Below are positions 16,624-24,990 of a DNA stretch of 28,627 nucleotides, in pieces. The position numbers and the translations under genes were made by a program. Numbering within the stretch: position 1 is the first letter of the stretch; every line of letters begins with the position of its first letter. Under the pieces are notes generated by a model. That model searched no databases. It had not been told where the DNA came from and saw only the letters and a program-made list of their open reading frames with translations. Location: positions 1-28,627 of the forward strand of contig JANWHF010000282.1 in the NCBI GenBank assembly GCA_025450555.1, in the 5' to 3' direction. This stretch comes from Tepidisphaeraceae bacterium (GTDB lineage: Bacteria > Planctomycetota > Phycisphaerae > Tepidisphaerales > Tepidisphaeraceae).

Positions 16624-16654
16624 CCCGGTCTGCGCCACAAAATAGCGCACCGGG
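16624..16654 (-). promoter_or_regulatory. Leader hairpin upstream of tRNA-Thr
   Basis: CCCGGT and GCGC (16624-16629, 16632-16635) pair with GCGC and ACCGGG (16645-16648, 16649-16654). It lies just after the predicted transcription start and may be a processing element for the tRNA 5' end. Confidence 0.45.
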
Positions 16655-16670
16655 ACCGTGAAGGGCGGAG

Positions 16671-16698
16671 AGTATAAGTCGGGTCAAGACAATGTCAA
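16671..16698 (-). promoter_or_regulatory. Promoter of the tRNA-Thr/tuf/rpmG/tRNA-Trp/secE/nusG operon
   Basis: On the minus strand TTGACA (16698-16693) and TATACT (16676-16671) are spaced 16 bp apart. It is one of the strongest sigma70-like promoters in the window. Transcription should begin near 16664, about 45 nt before the mature tRNA-Thr. Confidence 0.7.
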
Positions 16699-16734
16699 TC
16701 GGAAGGATTTGAAATTGTCCGCCCCCTTCGTCGT

Positions 16735-18255
16735 TCACATCCTCTTCCATTCCCATTCGGGGCTGCGGATGGCGGCCAGGACTTCTTCGGTGGTCATGGC
16801 ATTGGCCGCACGCTGCCGGTTCTTTTCGCGAATCGCTTCCACTGCCGCCAGCTCAGCCGGATTCGGCTGATGCGGGTGCCGGTACGGCACCGACTGGCCC
16901 AGCAAAAGCGTCACGTACCCGCCCATTCCAAACGGATCCAGCGAGTCCATTATCGTAGGCGCCCAGTACGTGCCCGGCCCACTCTCCTGGTAATAGGCCG
17001 CGATTTCTTCGGCGCCGGCGAGGTCGGTCTTTTCCCGGCAGGCGCGCCAGAACGGCGTGTCGATGCGATCGTTGAACTTGTAGTGAATCGCAATGAAACG
17101 CCGGATGCTGTCCCAATAGCGTCGATGATGACGGTTGAACCCTGTCACGTCCCAGAAGCGCATCTGTCGATCGGAGGCCGCCAGCGTGTCGGCGAGCAAC
17201 CGGCTTTGCATTGAAATTACGCCCAGCGCCGTCGCTTCCAGCGGCTCGACAAAGCCATTGGCATTGCCGATCGCCACTACGTTTTTCACCCATGCCCGCT
17301 CGTAACGCCCGGTAATAAATCTTACGACGCGTGTCTTATCGAGCCGAGGACTGAAGGCGCGCAGCTCCTGCTCGGCCTGTTCGTCGGTAATAAAGGCAGA
17401 GCAATAGACGTAGCCTCGATTGATGCGATGCTCGTGCTCGATCTGCCAGAGCCAGCCGCTGTTCATCGTCCCGCAGGTTGTGAAAGGCTGGATCGGTTCA
17501 TCAGCCTGGCGCGTCCATCCGCCAACGATCGCCCGATCGCAGAACAAACTGCTCTTGAACGGAACAAACGGCTCACCCAATGTCTTGCCCAAGAGCAGCG
17601 AAGCGAAACCGGAACAGTCGATATACAGATCGGCATTGATTGCCCGGCCCGATTTGAAGATCAGCGCGCCGATGCCATGTTCGCCGGGCTGTACGTGCGC
17701 GACGGTGTCTTCGAGAATTTCAATTCCCGCCTCGGCAGCCGCCCGCTCGAGAAAATCGACGAAGAAATGGTTTTCGACGTGATAGGCGATCGAATCATGC
17801 ATCACCGGCATGCCATTTTCGTCGCGATCGAAGACGCGGTTCTGCGCCATCATCGCCATCATGGGCTCGGCGGTGTCCATGTCGCCGTTGCAATAATATC
17901 CAATGGCCTTGGGCAGTGGATTGATGATCGAATTCATCTGCTGCGTGCTGAACGTGTAATAGAAATGAGGCCGTTTTCCCCAGATGAACTTGAGGCCCAT
18001 CTTCCACGTTGGCTTGGCGATCTCGTGAAGCTTTGCAAGGTTCACGCGCAGGTAATCGTGCAGCATGTTGGTCAGCGCGACGGTGGATCCTTCACCGACG
18101 CCGATAATGCCAATCTCTTTAGAGCGGACGACCATGACGGCCAGGTTGGGCATGCGCGCTTTGAGCGCAAGGGCCGACAGGAATCCGGCACTGCCGCCAC
18201 CTAAGACCACAATTCGATGGATACGCTGCGACTGATCGGGCATGTCTTGGGCCAT
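16735..18255 (-). CDS. Flavin-dependent tryptophan-halogenase family protein with altered motifs
   Basis: The 506-residue protein belongs to the FAD-dependent halogenase family. Members use FADH2 and O2 to oxidise halide and chlorinate or brominate an aromatic substrate. Visible motifs are GGGSAG (19-24, FAD binding), GVGEGST (52-58) and PTWKMGLKF with Lys85 at the catalytic lysine position. There is also a WxWxI motif (W268, W270, I272) and GNANGFVEPLEATA. Two features deviate from PrnA-like enzymes. The motif ends Ile-Glu273 instead of Ile-Pro. The halide-binding Ser-Thr-Gly after Glu340 reads Ala341-Thr342-Ala343. It may use another substrate, or may not halogenate. No flavin reductase gene is nearby. 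The ATG at 18255 has no clear Shine-Dalgarno; ATG 18243 is an alternative. Confidence 0.85.
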   Translation of the reverse strand: MAQDMPDQSQRIHRIVVLGGGSAGFLSALALKARMPNLAVMVVRSKEIGIIGVGEGSTVALTNMLHDYLRVNLAKLHEIAKPTWKMGLKFIWGKRPHFYYTFSTQQMNSIINPLPKAIGYYCNGDMDTAEPMMAMMAQNRVFDRDENGMPVMHDSIAYHVENHFFVDFLERAAAEAGIEILEDTVAHVQPGEHGIGALIFKSGRAINADLYIDCSGFASLLLGKTLGEPFVPFKSSLFCDRAIVGGWTRQADEPIQPFTTCGTMNSGWLWQIEHEHRINRGYVYCSAFITDEQAEQELRAFSPRLDKTRVVRFITGRYERAWVKNVVAIGNANGFVEPLEATALGVISMQSRLLADTLAASDRQMRFWDVTGFNRHHRRYWDSIRRFIAIHYKFNDRIDTPFWRACREKTDLAGAEEIAAYYQESGPGTYWAPTIMDSLDPFGMGGYVTLLLGQSVPYRHPHQPNPAELAAVEAIREKNRQRAANAMTTEEVLAAIRSPEWEWKRM

Positions 18256-18387
18256 TATAAAATAAGAGACTGAACTTACGATCGGCTTTGGATCGTACGA
18301 TCTTCAGGCTTATCGAGTTGCGTCGCGCCGATGAATTTTGTTTCGGGACAAATCAGGCCTGCCTAACGCGACCCTGGGCGCGGTATC

Positions 18388-18398
18388 TATAGTATAAC
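18388..18398 (+). promoter_or_regulatory. Overlapping -10-like boxes upstream of the lipase gene
   Basis: TATAGT (18388-18393) and TATAAC (18393-18398) overlap by one base. They lie about 55-65 bp before the ATG at 18454. No matching -35 is obvious, so the promoter class is uncertain. Confidence 0.35.
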
Positions 18399-18453
18399 GG
18401 ATGTAGATATCGGCCTAATGGAATGGGTGCGATCGCAAATTGAGAGAGGCGTA

Positions 18454-19701
18454 ATGCTCACATCGACGTGGTATCGGCGGGCGTGGATTGGCCTTGCCCT
18501 TCTGCTTTCGACGGCCCTGCCGACGCTGGCTAACACGCGGGACGTTCGCGTTCCATTGAAGAATGGCAAGCTTCATGTCGCCGACCTGTCGGCGGCGGTG
18601 TGCCGTGCGATGGATTTGCCTTCACTGCATCTGGGTCGCGGCGACTTGAAGATTCACAGCGTTGAAGGGCGACTTTTTGTTGAGGCGGTGAATGTTTCGC
18701 TGGCCAGCGCCGGGCATATCAAAGTGGAGCCGTCGGCGGTGGTGTTGACGGTCGATCTCGATCGATTGGCCTCCGGTTGCGACAACATGAGCCGGGCCAT
18801 TCGCGTGCTGGCGGCTGAAGAAAATCCCAAGGCGGCAGCCGCCCAGGCAGCGCGCTGGGGTTTATTCATGCCGGCCCAAGTCGATCCTTCGCGACCACTG
18901 GTTGTGCTGGTTCACGGCTTGGACAGCGATCGAGGAACGCTTCAGCCCATGGCGCAATTACTGGGCCACGATGGCCAGCAGGTCGCCTGCTTTTGCTACG
19001 CCGGGGATCAACCCATTGAAGACAGCGCGGAAATTCTTGGAGCACAACTTCGCGCGCTTCATGAGAAGTATCCGGCAATGAAAATCGACCTCGTGGCCCA
19101 TAGCATGGGCGGACTGGTCGCGCGGGATTATGTCGAAGGGCCAGCCTATGCGGGCGGAATCGATCACCTGATTCTCGTCGCGACGCCCAACGCCGGCTCA
19201 AGCTGGGCCCGGCTTCGCTGCCTGCTGAGCGTGCAGGAGCAATATCGCCTCTGGCGAAGCGATCCCGCATGGAGCCCGATGTGGTGGTTCACCGAAGGCT
19301 TCGGCGAAGCCGGCCGGGAATTGACGCCGGGCTCGCCCTTCCTGAAAAAGATGGAGACTTTCCATCGTCGGCCTGATGTCCGTTATACGGTGATTGTTGG
19401 AACGCAGAGCCTGACCAGCCGATTCAGTGCCGAATGCTTTAATGACGCTTCCGGCTGGATCGGCGGCCGCATCGCAAAATGGTGGGTTTTCCGCCAGATC
19501 AAAAATGGACTCTCGCATGAAGCTGGCCGATGGCGATCCAGCACCGGCAACAGCGACGGCCTCGTTTCCGTCGAAAGCGCAACACTCCCCGGCACGCACG
19601 ACGTCGTACGCATCCCTGCCGATCATGTTGCCCTGTTTGTTCCCGTCGATGGAAAAGTCCCCGCTGCATACGAAGTGATCCGCGAACGCTTGCGAAGCTG
19701 A
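18454..19701 (+). CDS. Secreted alpha/beta-hydrolase (lipase/esterase-like)
   Basis: The ATG at 18454, after GAGAGAGG, gives 415 residues; a longer start at 18418 is less likely. A signal peptide (about 1-27, ending PTLA) indicates export. A poorly conserved N-terminal region (30-140) precedes an alpha/beta-hydrolase fold. The oxyanion loop is VHGLDSD (153-159), and the nucleophile elbow AHSMGG has Ser217. Asp368 (NSDG) and His391 (ADHVALF) complete the likely triad. The region resembles PGAP1/lipase-class proteins with a DLVAHSMGG core. Substrates may be lipids or other esters. It is divergent from the halogenase gene and is followed within 15 bp by a small antitoxin gene, possibly translationally linked. 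Confidence 0.87.
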   Translation: MLTSTWYRRAWIGLALLLSTALPTLANTRDVRVPLKNGKLHVADLSAAVCRAMDLPSLHLGRGDLKIHSVEGRLFVEAVNVSLASAGHIKVEPSAVVLTVDLDRLASGCDNMSRAIRVLAAEENPKAAAAQAARWGLFMPAQVDPSRPLVVLVHGLDSDRGTLQPMAQLLGHDGQQVACFCYAGDQPIEDSAEILGAQLRALHEKYPAMKIDLVAHSMGGLVARDYVEGPAYAGGIDHLILVATPNAGSSWARLRCLLSVQEQYRLWRSDPAWSPMWWFTEGFGEAGRELTPGSPFLKKMETFHRRPDVRYTVIVGTQSLTSRFSAECFNDASGWIGGRIAKWWVFRQIKNGLSHEAGRWRSSTGNSDGLVSVESATLPGTHDVVRIPADHVALFVPVDGKVPAAYEVIRERLRS

Positions 19702-19715
19702 TGGAGCGTGAAAGC

Positions 19716-19961
19716 ATGGCAATTGAGCTGAGTGTCGAGACTCAAAAACGGATTGAGGAGAAGCTCAAGAGCGGCCGATATAGCTCCGCCGACGAGTTGA
19801 TTTGCGCTGCTCTTGATGCGCTAAACGAATTTGAATCCGAGGGCTTGGACGAAGAAACGCTTAAAGCAATTGAACGTAGCGACAAGCAGATCGAACGTGG
19901 TGAGTTTTACGATTGGAAGGATGTAAGGGCGCGGGTGCTCAAGAAATTTCTTGAGGACTGA
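19716..19961 (+). CDS. ParD-like antitoxin, no toxin partner visible
   Basis: The ATG at 19716 (GGAG 9 nt upstream) gives 81 residues; an ATG at 19701 overlapping the lipase stop would add five. The N-terminus MAIELSVETQKRIEEKLKSG, then YSSADELICAALDAL, matches the ParD ribbon-helix-helix DNA-binding domain (one strand and two helices). The C-terminal half is charged and would wrap a ParE toxin. ParD normally precedes parE, but no ParE-like frame follows. The next gene is a convergent GNAT acetyltransferase ending 18 bp away. It may be a solitary antitoxin or a regulator. The lack of a toxin is seen; its consequence is inferred. Confidence 0.75.
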   Translation: MAIELSVETQKRIEEKLKSGRYSSADELICAALDALNEFESEGLDEETLKAIERSDKQIERGEFYDWKDVRARVLKKFLED

Positions 19962-19979
19962 TGCGCTGCGGCGCCTTAC

Positions 19980-20492
19980 TCAATCCGCCGGCTCGCTGGG
20001 GGCGGCTTTGCGATAGAGATCGAGATAGAAATACATGAGCCGGCGGCCGTGGATTTCGCGGGAACGCTCGAAGTGAAACAGGAATTTCTCGCACAGGTGG
20101 ATCGTCGGCTCGGGCTCGACGAATGTGTCGAGGGTGATTTTCAGATATTGCTGTTTGGCACAGAAACGCAGCGCCGTTTCGATCAGGGCGCTTCCGATGC
20201 CTCGGCGGCGCGCTTCCTTTGCGACGCGCAACCGGCGGATTTCGCCGACTCCATCCTCGTAATGTTGCACGCCAATCATCCCCAGCACGGATCCACAGCT
20301 GTCGCAGGCCACCCAGAAATGGCAGCCATCGGACTCCATGTAGACCTTCTGGATGTCGTCGATATCCAGCGCGATGTCGTTGTCGGCAAGGGTGCCGCCA
20401 ATGAGCCCATCCTGATAGAGCCGCTTGCAGGCCGCCGCGTCTTCTGGCTGGAAACTTCGTATCACAAAACCCGGTTGCGGCTGCGCACTCAT
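19980..20492 (-). CDS. GNAT-family N-acetyltransferase
   Basis: The ATG at 20492 gives 170 residues; a longer in-frame reading from a TTG at 20576 lies inside the metK terminator and is unlikely. It matches the GNAT fold. An N-terminal strand (VIRSFQPEDAAACKRLY) is followed by beta strands with HFWVAC and VLGMIGVQHYEDGVGEIRRLRV. The acetyl-CoA loop is EARRRGIGSALIETAL (motif A, R-x-x-G-x-G). The substrate cannot be told; the length and motifs fit a generic small-molecule acetyltransferase, not a TacT-type toxin. It is separated from metK by a strong terminator, so it probably has its own promoter, though no Shine-Dalgarno is evident. Confidence 0.86.
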   Translation of the reverse strand: MSAQPQPGFVIRSFQPEDAAACKRLYQDGLIGGTLADNDIALDIDDIQKVYMESDGCHFWVACDSCGSVLGMIGVQHYEDGVGEIRRLRVAKEARRRGIGSALIETALRFCAKQQYLKITLDTFVEPEPTIHLCEKFLFHFERSREIHGRRLMYFYLDLYRKAAPSEPAD

Positions 20493-20575
20493 GCCATGGA
20501 ATTGTAGCCATGAAAGGCGATTGGGATTCGGTCGTTGATTAAACTTTTGCGCCTCGAATTCTTGTCGCAAAAACA

Positions 20576-20603
20576 AGCAGCGCGCCAGGATTGGCGCGCT
20601 GCT
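20576..20603 (-). terminator. Intrinsic terminator of metK
   Basis: AGCAGCGCGCCA (20576-20587) pairs perfectly with TGGCGCGCTGCT (20592-20603) over 12 bp around a GGAT loop. On the minus strand it is followed by TGTTTTTG, and on the plus strand by CTTTT, so it could act in both directions. It starts 32 bp after the metK stop. Confidence 0.9.
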
Positions 20604-20635
20604 CTTTTGGCAATCAAATCACGGGCAGTGATCTT

Positions 20636-21871
<1,236 letters not shown>

Positions 21872-21912
21872 GGAGGCTCCTTGGAGGTTTTCGATAAGAA
21901 ATCCGGGGAATA

Positions 21913-21951
21913 AGGCCGTCGGCGCAATGACACGCAGGGCGCGGCCGGCCT
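21913..21951 (-). promoter_or_regulatory. Two-tier hairpin in the metK leader
   Basis: AGGCCG and CGGCCT (21913-21918 with 21946-21951), and inside them GCGC and GCGC (21922-21925 with 21939-21942), pair around a 13-nt loop. The hairpin lies within the predicted metK leader, about 40 nt before the GTG. It may regulate metK but matches no SAM-sensing family that I recognise. Confidence 0.4.
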
Positions 21952-21966
21952 CAATTAAGGTGAAGA

Positions 21967-21995
21967 AATCTACAACCGACTTGGGGGGTAGGCAA
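21967..21995 (-). promoter_or_regulatory. Candidate metK promoter
   Basis: On the minus strand TTGCCT (21995-21990) and TAGATT (21972-21967) are spaced 17 bp apart, giving a start near 21960. Confidence 0.45.
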
Positions 21996-22096
21996 GTTAC
22001 TGATGGGAATTTCTAATGCGCCGCCGGCTCCACATTGCGAACAAATCGTTATTGGACTGAAACCTAATTTTTTCCAAATTTATTTAAAACAAATAG

Positions 22097-22124
22097 TTGA
22101 ACTTGCAGTATTAGGGTATAGTAT
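22097..22124 (+). promoter_or_regulatory. Candidate promoter with AT-rich upstream element
   Basis: TTGAAC (22097-22102) is followed by TATAGT (22117-22122; 14-bp spacer) or TAGTAT (22119-22124; 16-bp spacer). About 35 bp of A/T tracts directly upstream resemble an UP element. It would drive transcription toward the kinase/regulator pair. Confidence 0.45.
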
Positions 22125-22170
22125 GGTTTCGCAGTCGTTTAATCGTACGCAGATGCGAAGGGGATTGGTC

Positions 22171-22221
22171 ATGAGTGTTTGGGGCGTTTTGGTGCATTTG
22201 ATGCACGACGTTCTGTCGTGA
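22171..22221 (+). CDS. Possible 16-codon leader ORF
   Basis: The ATG at 22171 has AAGGGG 7 nt upstream and encodes MSVWGVLVHLMHDVLS before TGA. Its 3' end forms a CACGAC/GTCGTG hairpin (22204-22209 with 22215-22220). It is placed about 40 bp after the candidate promoter and well before the kinase GTG. It could be a leader peptide or chance; coding evidence is weak. Confidence 0.25.
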   Translation: MSVWGVLVHLMHDVLS

Positions 22222-22259
22222 GATGCGAGCAAGTGAGCAGCGAATGAGGACCGAAGGTT

Positions 22260-22287
22260 TAGCCGCCCGGCTTGTCGGGCGCTTCTT
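22260..22287. repeat. Copy 2 of the short dispersed element
   Basis: This copy matches 2592-2618, including an identical 16-nt tail, TTGTCGGGCGCTTCTT (22272-22287). Here CGCCCG (22264-22269) and CGGGCG (22276-22281) also form a 6-bp hairpin followed by CTTCTT. Confidence 0.45.
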
Positions 22288-22386
22288 CGATGGGAATCGG
22301 AGCGACGTTTTTATGCCCACTGGGCGGTGATGACCGCATGAGAATCACACCGGAAACACTAAAATCGGTTACAATCGAAGATCACT

Positions 22387-23985
22387 GTGACGGCAGTTTC
22401 CAATGCAGAACCTCGGTTGATGGCGAGTGCGGGCGCCCGGCCCGCGGTGGTGCCGCGCGCGGGGGCGACAGTCGTGAATCAGGCGCACCAAGGCACGATT
22501 GTGCCGCGGAAGTCGGCGACCTTTCCGCGATCGCGCGGGGCGCGATTTGGCGTGGCGCTATTGGCGGTCGCGGTATCGCTGGTGGTTCGGCTGATCGTCG
22601 GAAAAGTGATCGACGATCGCGGCGGGCCGTTCTTGTTCTTCACGCCGGCGGTGATGATTGCCGCCTGGTATGGCGGCACGGGGCCGGGGCTGCTGGCGAC
22701 GCTGGTGAGCGTGGCGGTGGCCGATTATTTCCTGCTGCTGCCGCGCGGGAGATTCTCCTATTCCAACGGCGACATTCCCAACATCGTCGTCTTCATGCTG
22801 GTCGGCGCGCAGATCAGTTGGCTCAGCGGAGCGCTGTATCGATCGAAGCGGCGCGCCGAAGCGGATGCCGAATCGGCCCGGCAAAGCGAGCAATCCTATC
22901 GCACGCTGAGCCTGGAACTGGATTGGCGCGTGCGCCAGCGCACGTCGGAGCTGCAATTTCAGACGTCGCTCTTGCAGGCGCAGAGCAACGCATCGCGCGA
23001 TGGGATTCTGGTGGTTTCCACCGACGGGCGGGTCATTTTCCGCAATCGCAGGCTGCTGGAGCTTTGGGAATTGCCGGCGGATGCGGTTTCGGGATCGATT
23101 GCGAATTTGATCGCGGCGATGCGCACGCGGTTGTCGGATCATCAGCATCCGCTGGGCGATGCGGATGTGCTGGCCGATCCGGAATCGGAGCAGCCGATCA
23201 GCCTGCAGTTCGAAGATGGTCGGACACTCGAGTGCTATTCCGCTTCGGTGCGCGATGCGGAGGGATACAGTTACGGGCGCGTCTGGTACTTCCACGATGT
23301 GACCGAGCGACGGCGCGTCGCCAAGCAGATTCTCGAAGCCAGCGAGCGGGAACGGCAGCGCATCGGGCAGGACCTGCACGACGATCTGTGCCAGCACCTG
23401 GCGGGCATCACGTTCCTTGGACGCGTGCTGCAGCAGAAGCTGGAATCGCGGATGCCGGGCGAAGCGGAAGCGGCGGCGCATATTGTGGATCTGCTCGAAG
23501 GCGCGGTGAGACGAGCGCGGGATTTGGCGCGCGGGCTTCAGCCGCCGTTATTGGAGACGGCAGGCCTTGGGCCGGCGCTGCAGGAGCTGGCGTCGAACGT
23601 GCAGGGAATGTTCCGCGTGCAGTGTCATGTGGAATGCGAGCATCCGCTGCCGCTGAGCGACAGCGCCGCGCCGCTCCATTTGTATCGTATTGTGCAGGAG
23701 GCGACGAACAATGCCATCCGGCACGGCAAGGCGCGCAACATCTACATCGACGTGGTTCGCGTGGGTGGGCGCGTGATCTTGACGGTCGAGGACGATGGCG
23801 TTGGAATCAACGACGAGGGCACGACCGAGGGCCTGGGGCTGCGCACCATGCGGCACCGTGCCCGAATGATCGGCGCGCTGCTGACGGTGGCCAGGGCGGA
23901 GGTGGCGGGGACAATCGTGACCTGCCAGCTTACGATTCCGCTCCTGCCCGAACCGCAGACACCACCCCCAGACGCACAACCATGA
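22387..23985 (+). CDS. Membrane sensor histidine kinase (NarX/DegS-like; DUF4118, PAS, HisKA_3)
   Basis: The 532-residue protein (GTG start; ATG at 22420 is an alternative) senses an unknown signal and phosphorylates its partner. Hydrophobic helices between about 55 and 150 resemble the DUF4118 four-helix sensor of KdpD-type kinases (FFTPAVMIAAWYGGTGPGLLATL). A coiled segment (150-195) precedes a PAS domain (about 200-310, ending YFHDVTERRR). The HisKA_3 motif ERERQRIGQDLHDDL carries the phospho-accepting His331. A HATPase_c domain follows, with the N-box EATNNAIRHGKA and the G1 motif VEDDGVGI. A Pro-rich tail ends the protein. The stop codon overlaps the ATG of the regulator gene (ATGA), indicating translational coupling. 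Confidence 0.93.
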   Translation: MTAVSNAEPRLMASAGARPAVVPRAGATVVNQAHQGTIVPRKSATFPRSRGARFGVALLAVAVSLVVRLIVGKVIDDRGGPFLFFTPAVMIAAWYGGTGPGLLATLVSVAVADYFLLLPRGRFSYSNGDIPNIVVFMLVGAQISWLSGALYRSKRRAEADAESARQSEQSYRTLSLELDWRVRQRTSELQFQTSLLQAQSNASRDGILVVSTDGRVIFRNRRLLELWELPADAVSGSIANLIAAMRTRLSDHQHPLGDADVLADPESEQPISLQFEDGRTLECYSASVRDAEGYSYGRVWYFHDVTERRRVAKQILEASERERQRIGQDLHDDLCQHLAGITFLGRVLQQKLESRMPGEAEAAAHIVDLLEGAVRRARDLARGLQPPLLETAGLGPALQELASNVQGMFRVQCHVECEHPLPLSDSAAPLHLYRIVQEATNNAIRHGKARNIYIDVVRVGGRVILTVEDDGVGINDEGTTEGLGLRTMRHRARMIGALLTVARAEVAGTIVTCQLTIPLLPEPQTPPPDAQP

Positions 23986-24644
23986 ATCCACACCTGCCGA
24001 GCAAAGCGCGAATTCTGCTGGTTGATGATCATCCCATCTTGCGGCATGGCATGACCACCATGATCAATGCCGAGGAGGATCTGCTGGTCTGCGGCGAAGC
24101 GGATGGCGTGCAGACCGCGACCAAAGCCATCGAAGATTTCAAGCCGGACCTGGCGCTGATCGATCTGGCGATTCGCGACGGCGATGGATTGGAATTGATC
24201 AAAGCCGTGCGGACAAAATTCCCCCGGCTGCTGACGCTTGTGCTTTCGATGTATGACGAAGAGGTGTATGCCGAGCGGGCGCTGCGCGCGGGGGCGCGAG
24301 GCTATATCATGAAAGCGGAGGCGGCCAAGTCGGTGGTCAATGCGATCCGAGCGGTTCTGCGCGGCGACGTTTACGTCAGCGAGCAGATGGCCGCCAAGCT
24401 GGCGACGCGGAAAGATGGGGAAACCGGCCGGGCCGCGGGTGGAGTCGATCGGCTGACCGATCGCGAATTGCAGGTTCTGCGATGCATTGGCCGGGGCATG
24501 AGCGTCCGAGAAATCGCCGATGAGCTGTTCATCAGCGGAAAGACGGTCGAAGCCCATCGGGAGCATATCAAGCAGAAACTGAACCTCGTCAGCAGCGGTG
24601 AATTATTGCGTTATGCCATTGAGCATACACGAGTTCAGAGCTGA
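23982..24644 (+). CDS. NarL/FixJ-family response regulator
   Basis: The 220-residue regulator is the cognate partner of the upstream kinase; its ATG overlaps the kinase stop. The receiver domain (about 8-125) has acidic Asp15/Asp16 in ILLVDDHPIL, the phospho-accepting Asp61 in LALIDLAIRDGDG, and the conserved lysine in GYIMKAEA. A LuxR-type helix-turn-helix (about 155-215) contains LTDRELQVLRCIGRGMSVREIADELFISGKTVEAH, the recognition-helix region. The target promoter is not visible. The gene is followed by a 246 bp gap and then a strong intrinsic terminator. The longer open frame beginning at 22272 in the same phase is a shadow of the kinase gene. Confidence 0.95.
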   Translation: MNPHLPSKARILLVDDHPILRHGMTTMINAEEDLLVCGEADGVQTATKAIEDFKPDLALIDLAIRDGDGLELIKAVRTKFPRLLTLVLSMYDEEVYAERALRAGARGYIMKAEAAKSVVNAIRAVLRGDVYVSEQMAAKLATRKDGETGRAAGGVDRLTDRELQVLRCIGRGMSVREIADELFISGKTVEAHREHIKQKLNLVSSGELLRYAIEHTRVQS

Positions 24645-24990
24645 CCGGCGACGCGGATTTGAATGTAGTCCGATAGATTTTGGAGGCAGACGATCGCGGA
24701 CCAGAAGTTTCGATTTTCCTAAAAAAATAGGGGCCGGCCCCGATTGTCCGGCAGGTGGCCAACCGGATATTTTCACCTTACGGCGTTCCCGGGAAGGTAG
24801 ACGAACCGGGGTGCGGCTCTGGAGCCATCTTTGCACCTGCTGTGAATTGACACCCTTGATTGGGATGGACACGGAGCGGAGGGGAGTCGGGGCGAGGGAC
24901 GCGGAGCCTCTGCTGGCGTACCCTCGCCCTGTTTTTTTTATCGGCTATTTTGCCGATGGTCCGTTTTGCGGAAAGGCCCGGTGGTTTGCC
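24645..24990 (+). other. 346-bp intergenic region with several palindromes; candidate structured RNA
   Basis: This stretch has no convincing ORF. It contains GGGGCCGGCCCC (24730-24741, perfect palindrome) and TTCCCGGGAA near 24786-24795. A nested hairpin has GGTGC and GGCTC (24810-24819) paired with GAGCC (24822-24826) and GCACC (24833-24837). It ends in a strong terminator at 24890-24940. It may be the long 3' UTR of the kinase/regulator transcript or an independent small RNA. I recognise no known RNA family. Confidence 0.4.
24890..24940 (+). terminator. Intrinsic terminator downstream of the two-component genes
   Basis: GGGCGAGGG (24890-24898) pairs with CCCTCGCCC (24921-24929) across a 22-nt loop and is followed by TGTTTTTTTTA. 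The 9-bp GC-rich stem and eight T residues make a textbook terminator on the plus strand. Confidence 0.88.

Larger units (their letters stand above)
21872..22386. other. 515-bp intergenic region between metK and the sensor kinase
   Basis: This region holds the metK leader hairpin and promoter on the minus strand. On the plus strand it holds an AT-rich stretch (22060-22096), a possible promoter, a mini-ORF with a Shine-Dalgarno, a small hairpin and copy 2 of the dispersed element. A 72-codon open frame at 22003-22221 crosses these elements and is not protein-like. I see no tRNA or known riboswitch. Confidence 0.6.

Noticed and set aside
19716..20492. ParD-like gene plus GNAT gene as a TacAT-type toxin-antitoxin pair
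   Set aside because: The GNAT gene is convergent rather than in operon, and its sequence looks like a generic acetyltransferase, not a TacT toxin.
21913..21951. A known SAM-I/II riboswitch before metK
   Set aside because: The leader lacks the size and motifs of SAM-I, and I see no SAM-II pseudoknot pattern; only a generic two-tier hairpin is visible.
22003..22221. A 72-codon ORF in the metK/kinase intergenic region
   Set aside because: It crosses a promoter, an AT-rich stretch and hairpins, and has no family-like sequence. Only a 16-codon part has a ribosome binding site.
22272..24644. A 790-codon plus-strand ORF spanning the kinase and the regulator
   Set aside because: Its first 570 residues lie in a shifted frame over the sensor kinase and are Arg/Gly/Ala-rich junk. 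Only the last 220 residues, the response regulator, are real.
24598..24990. A 131-residue N-terminal extension of the 93-aa protein
   Set aside because: The extension crosses palindromes and an intrinsic terminator and has no recognisable protein character. The ATG at 24991 is a better start.
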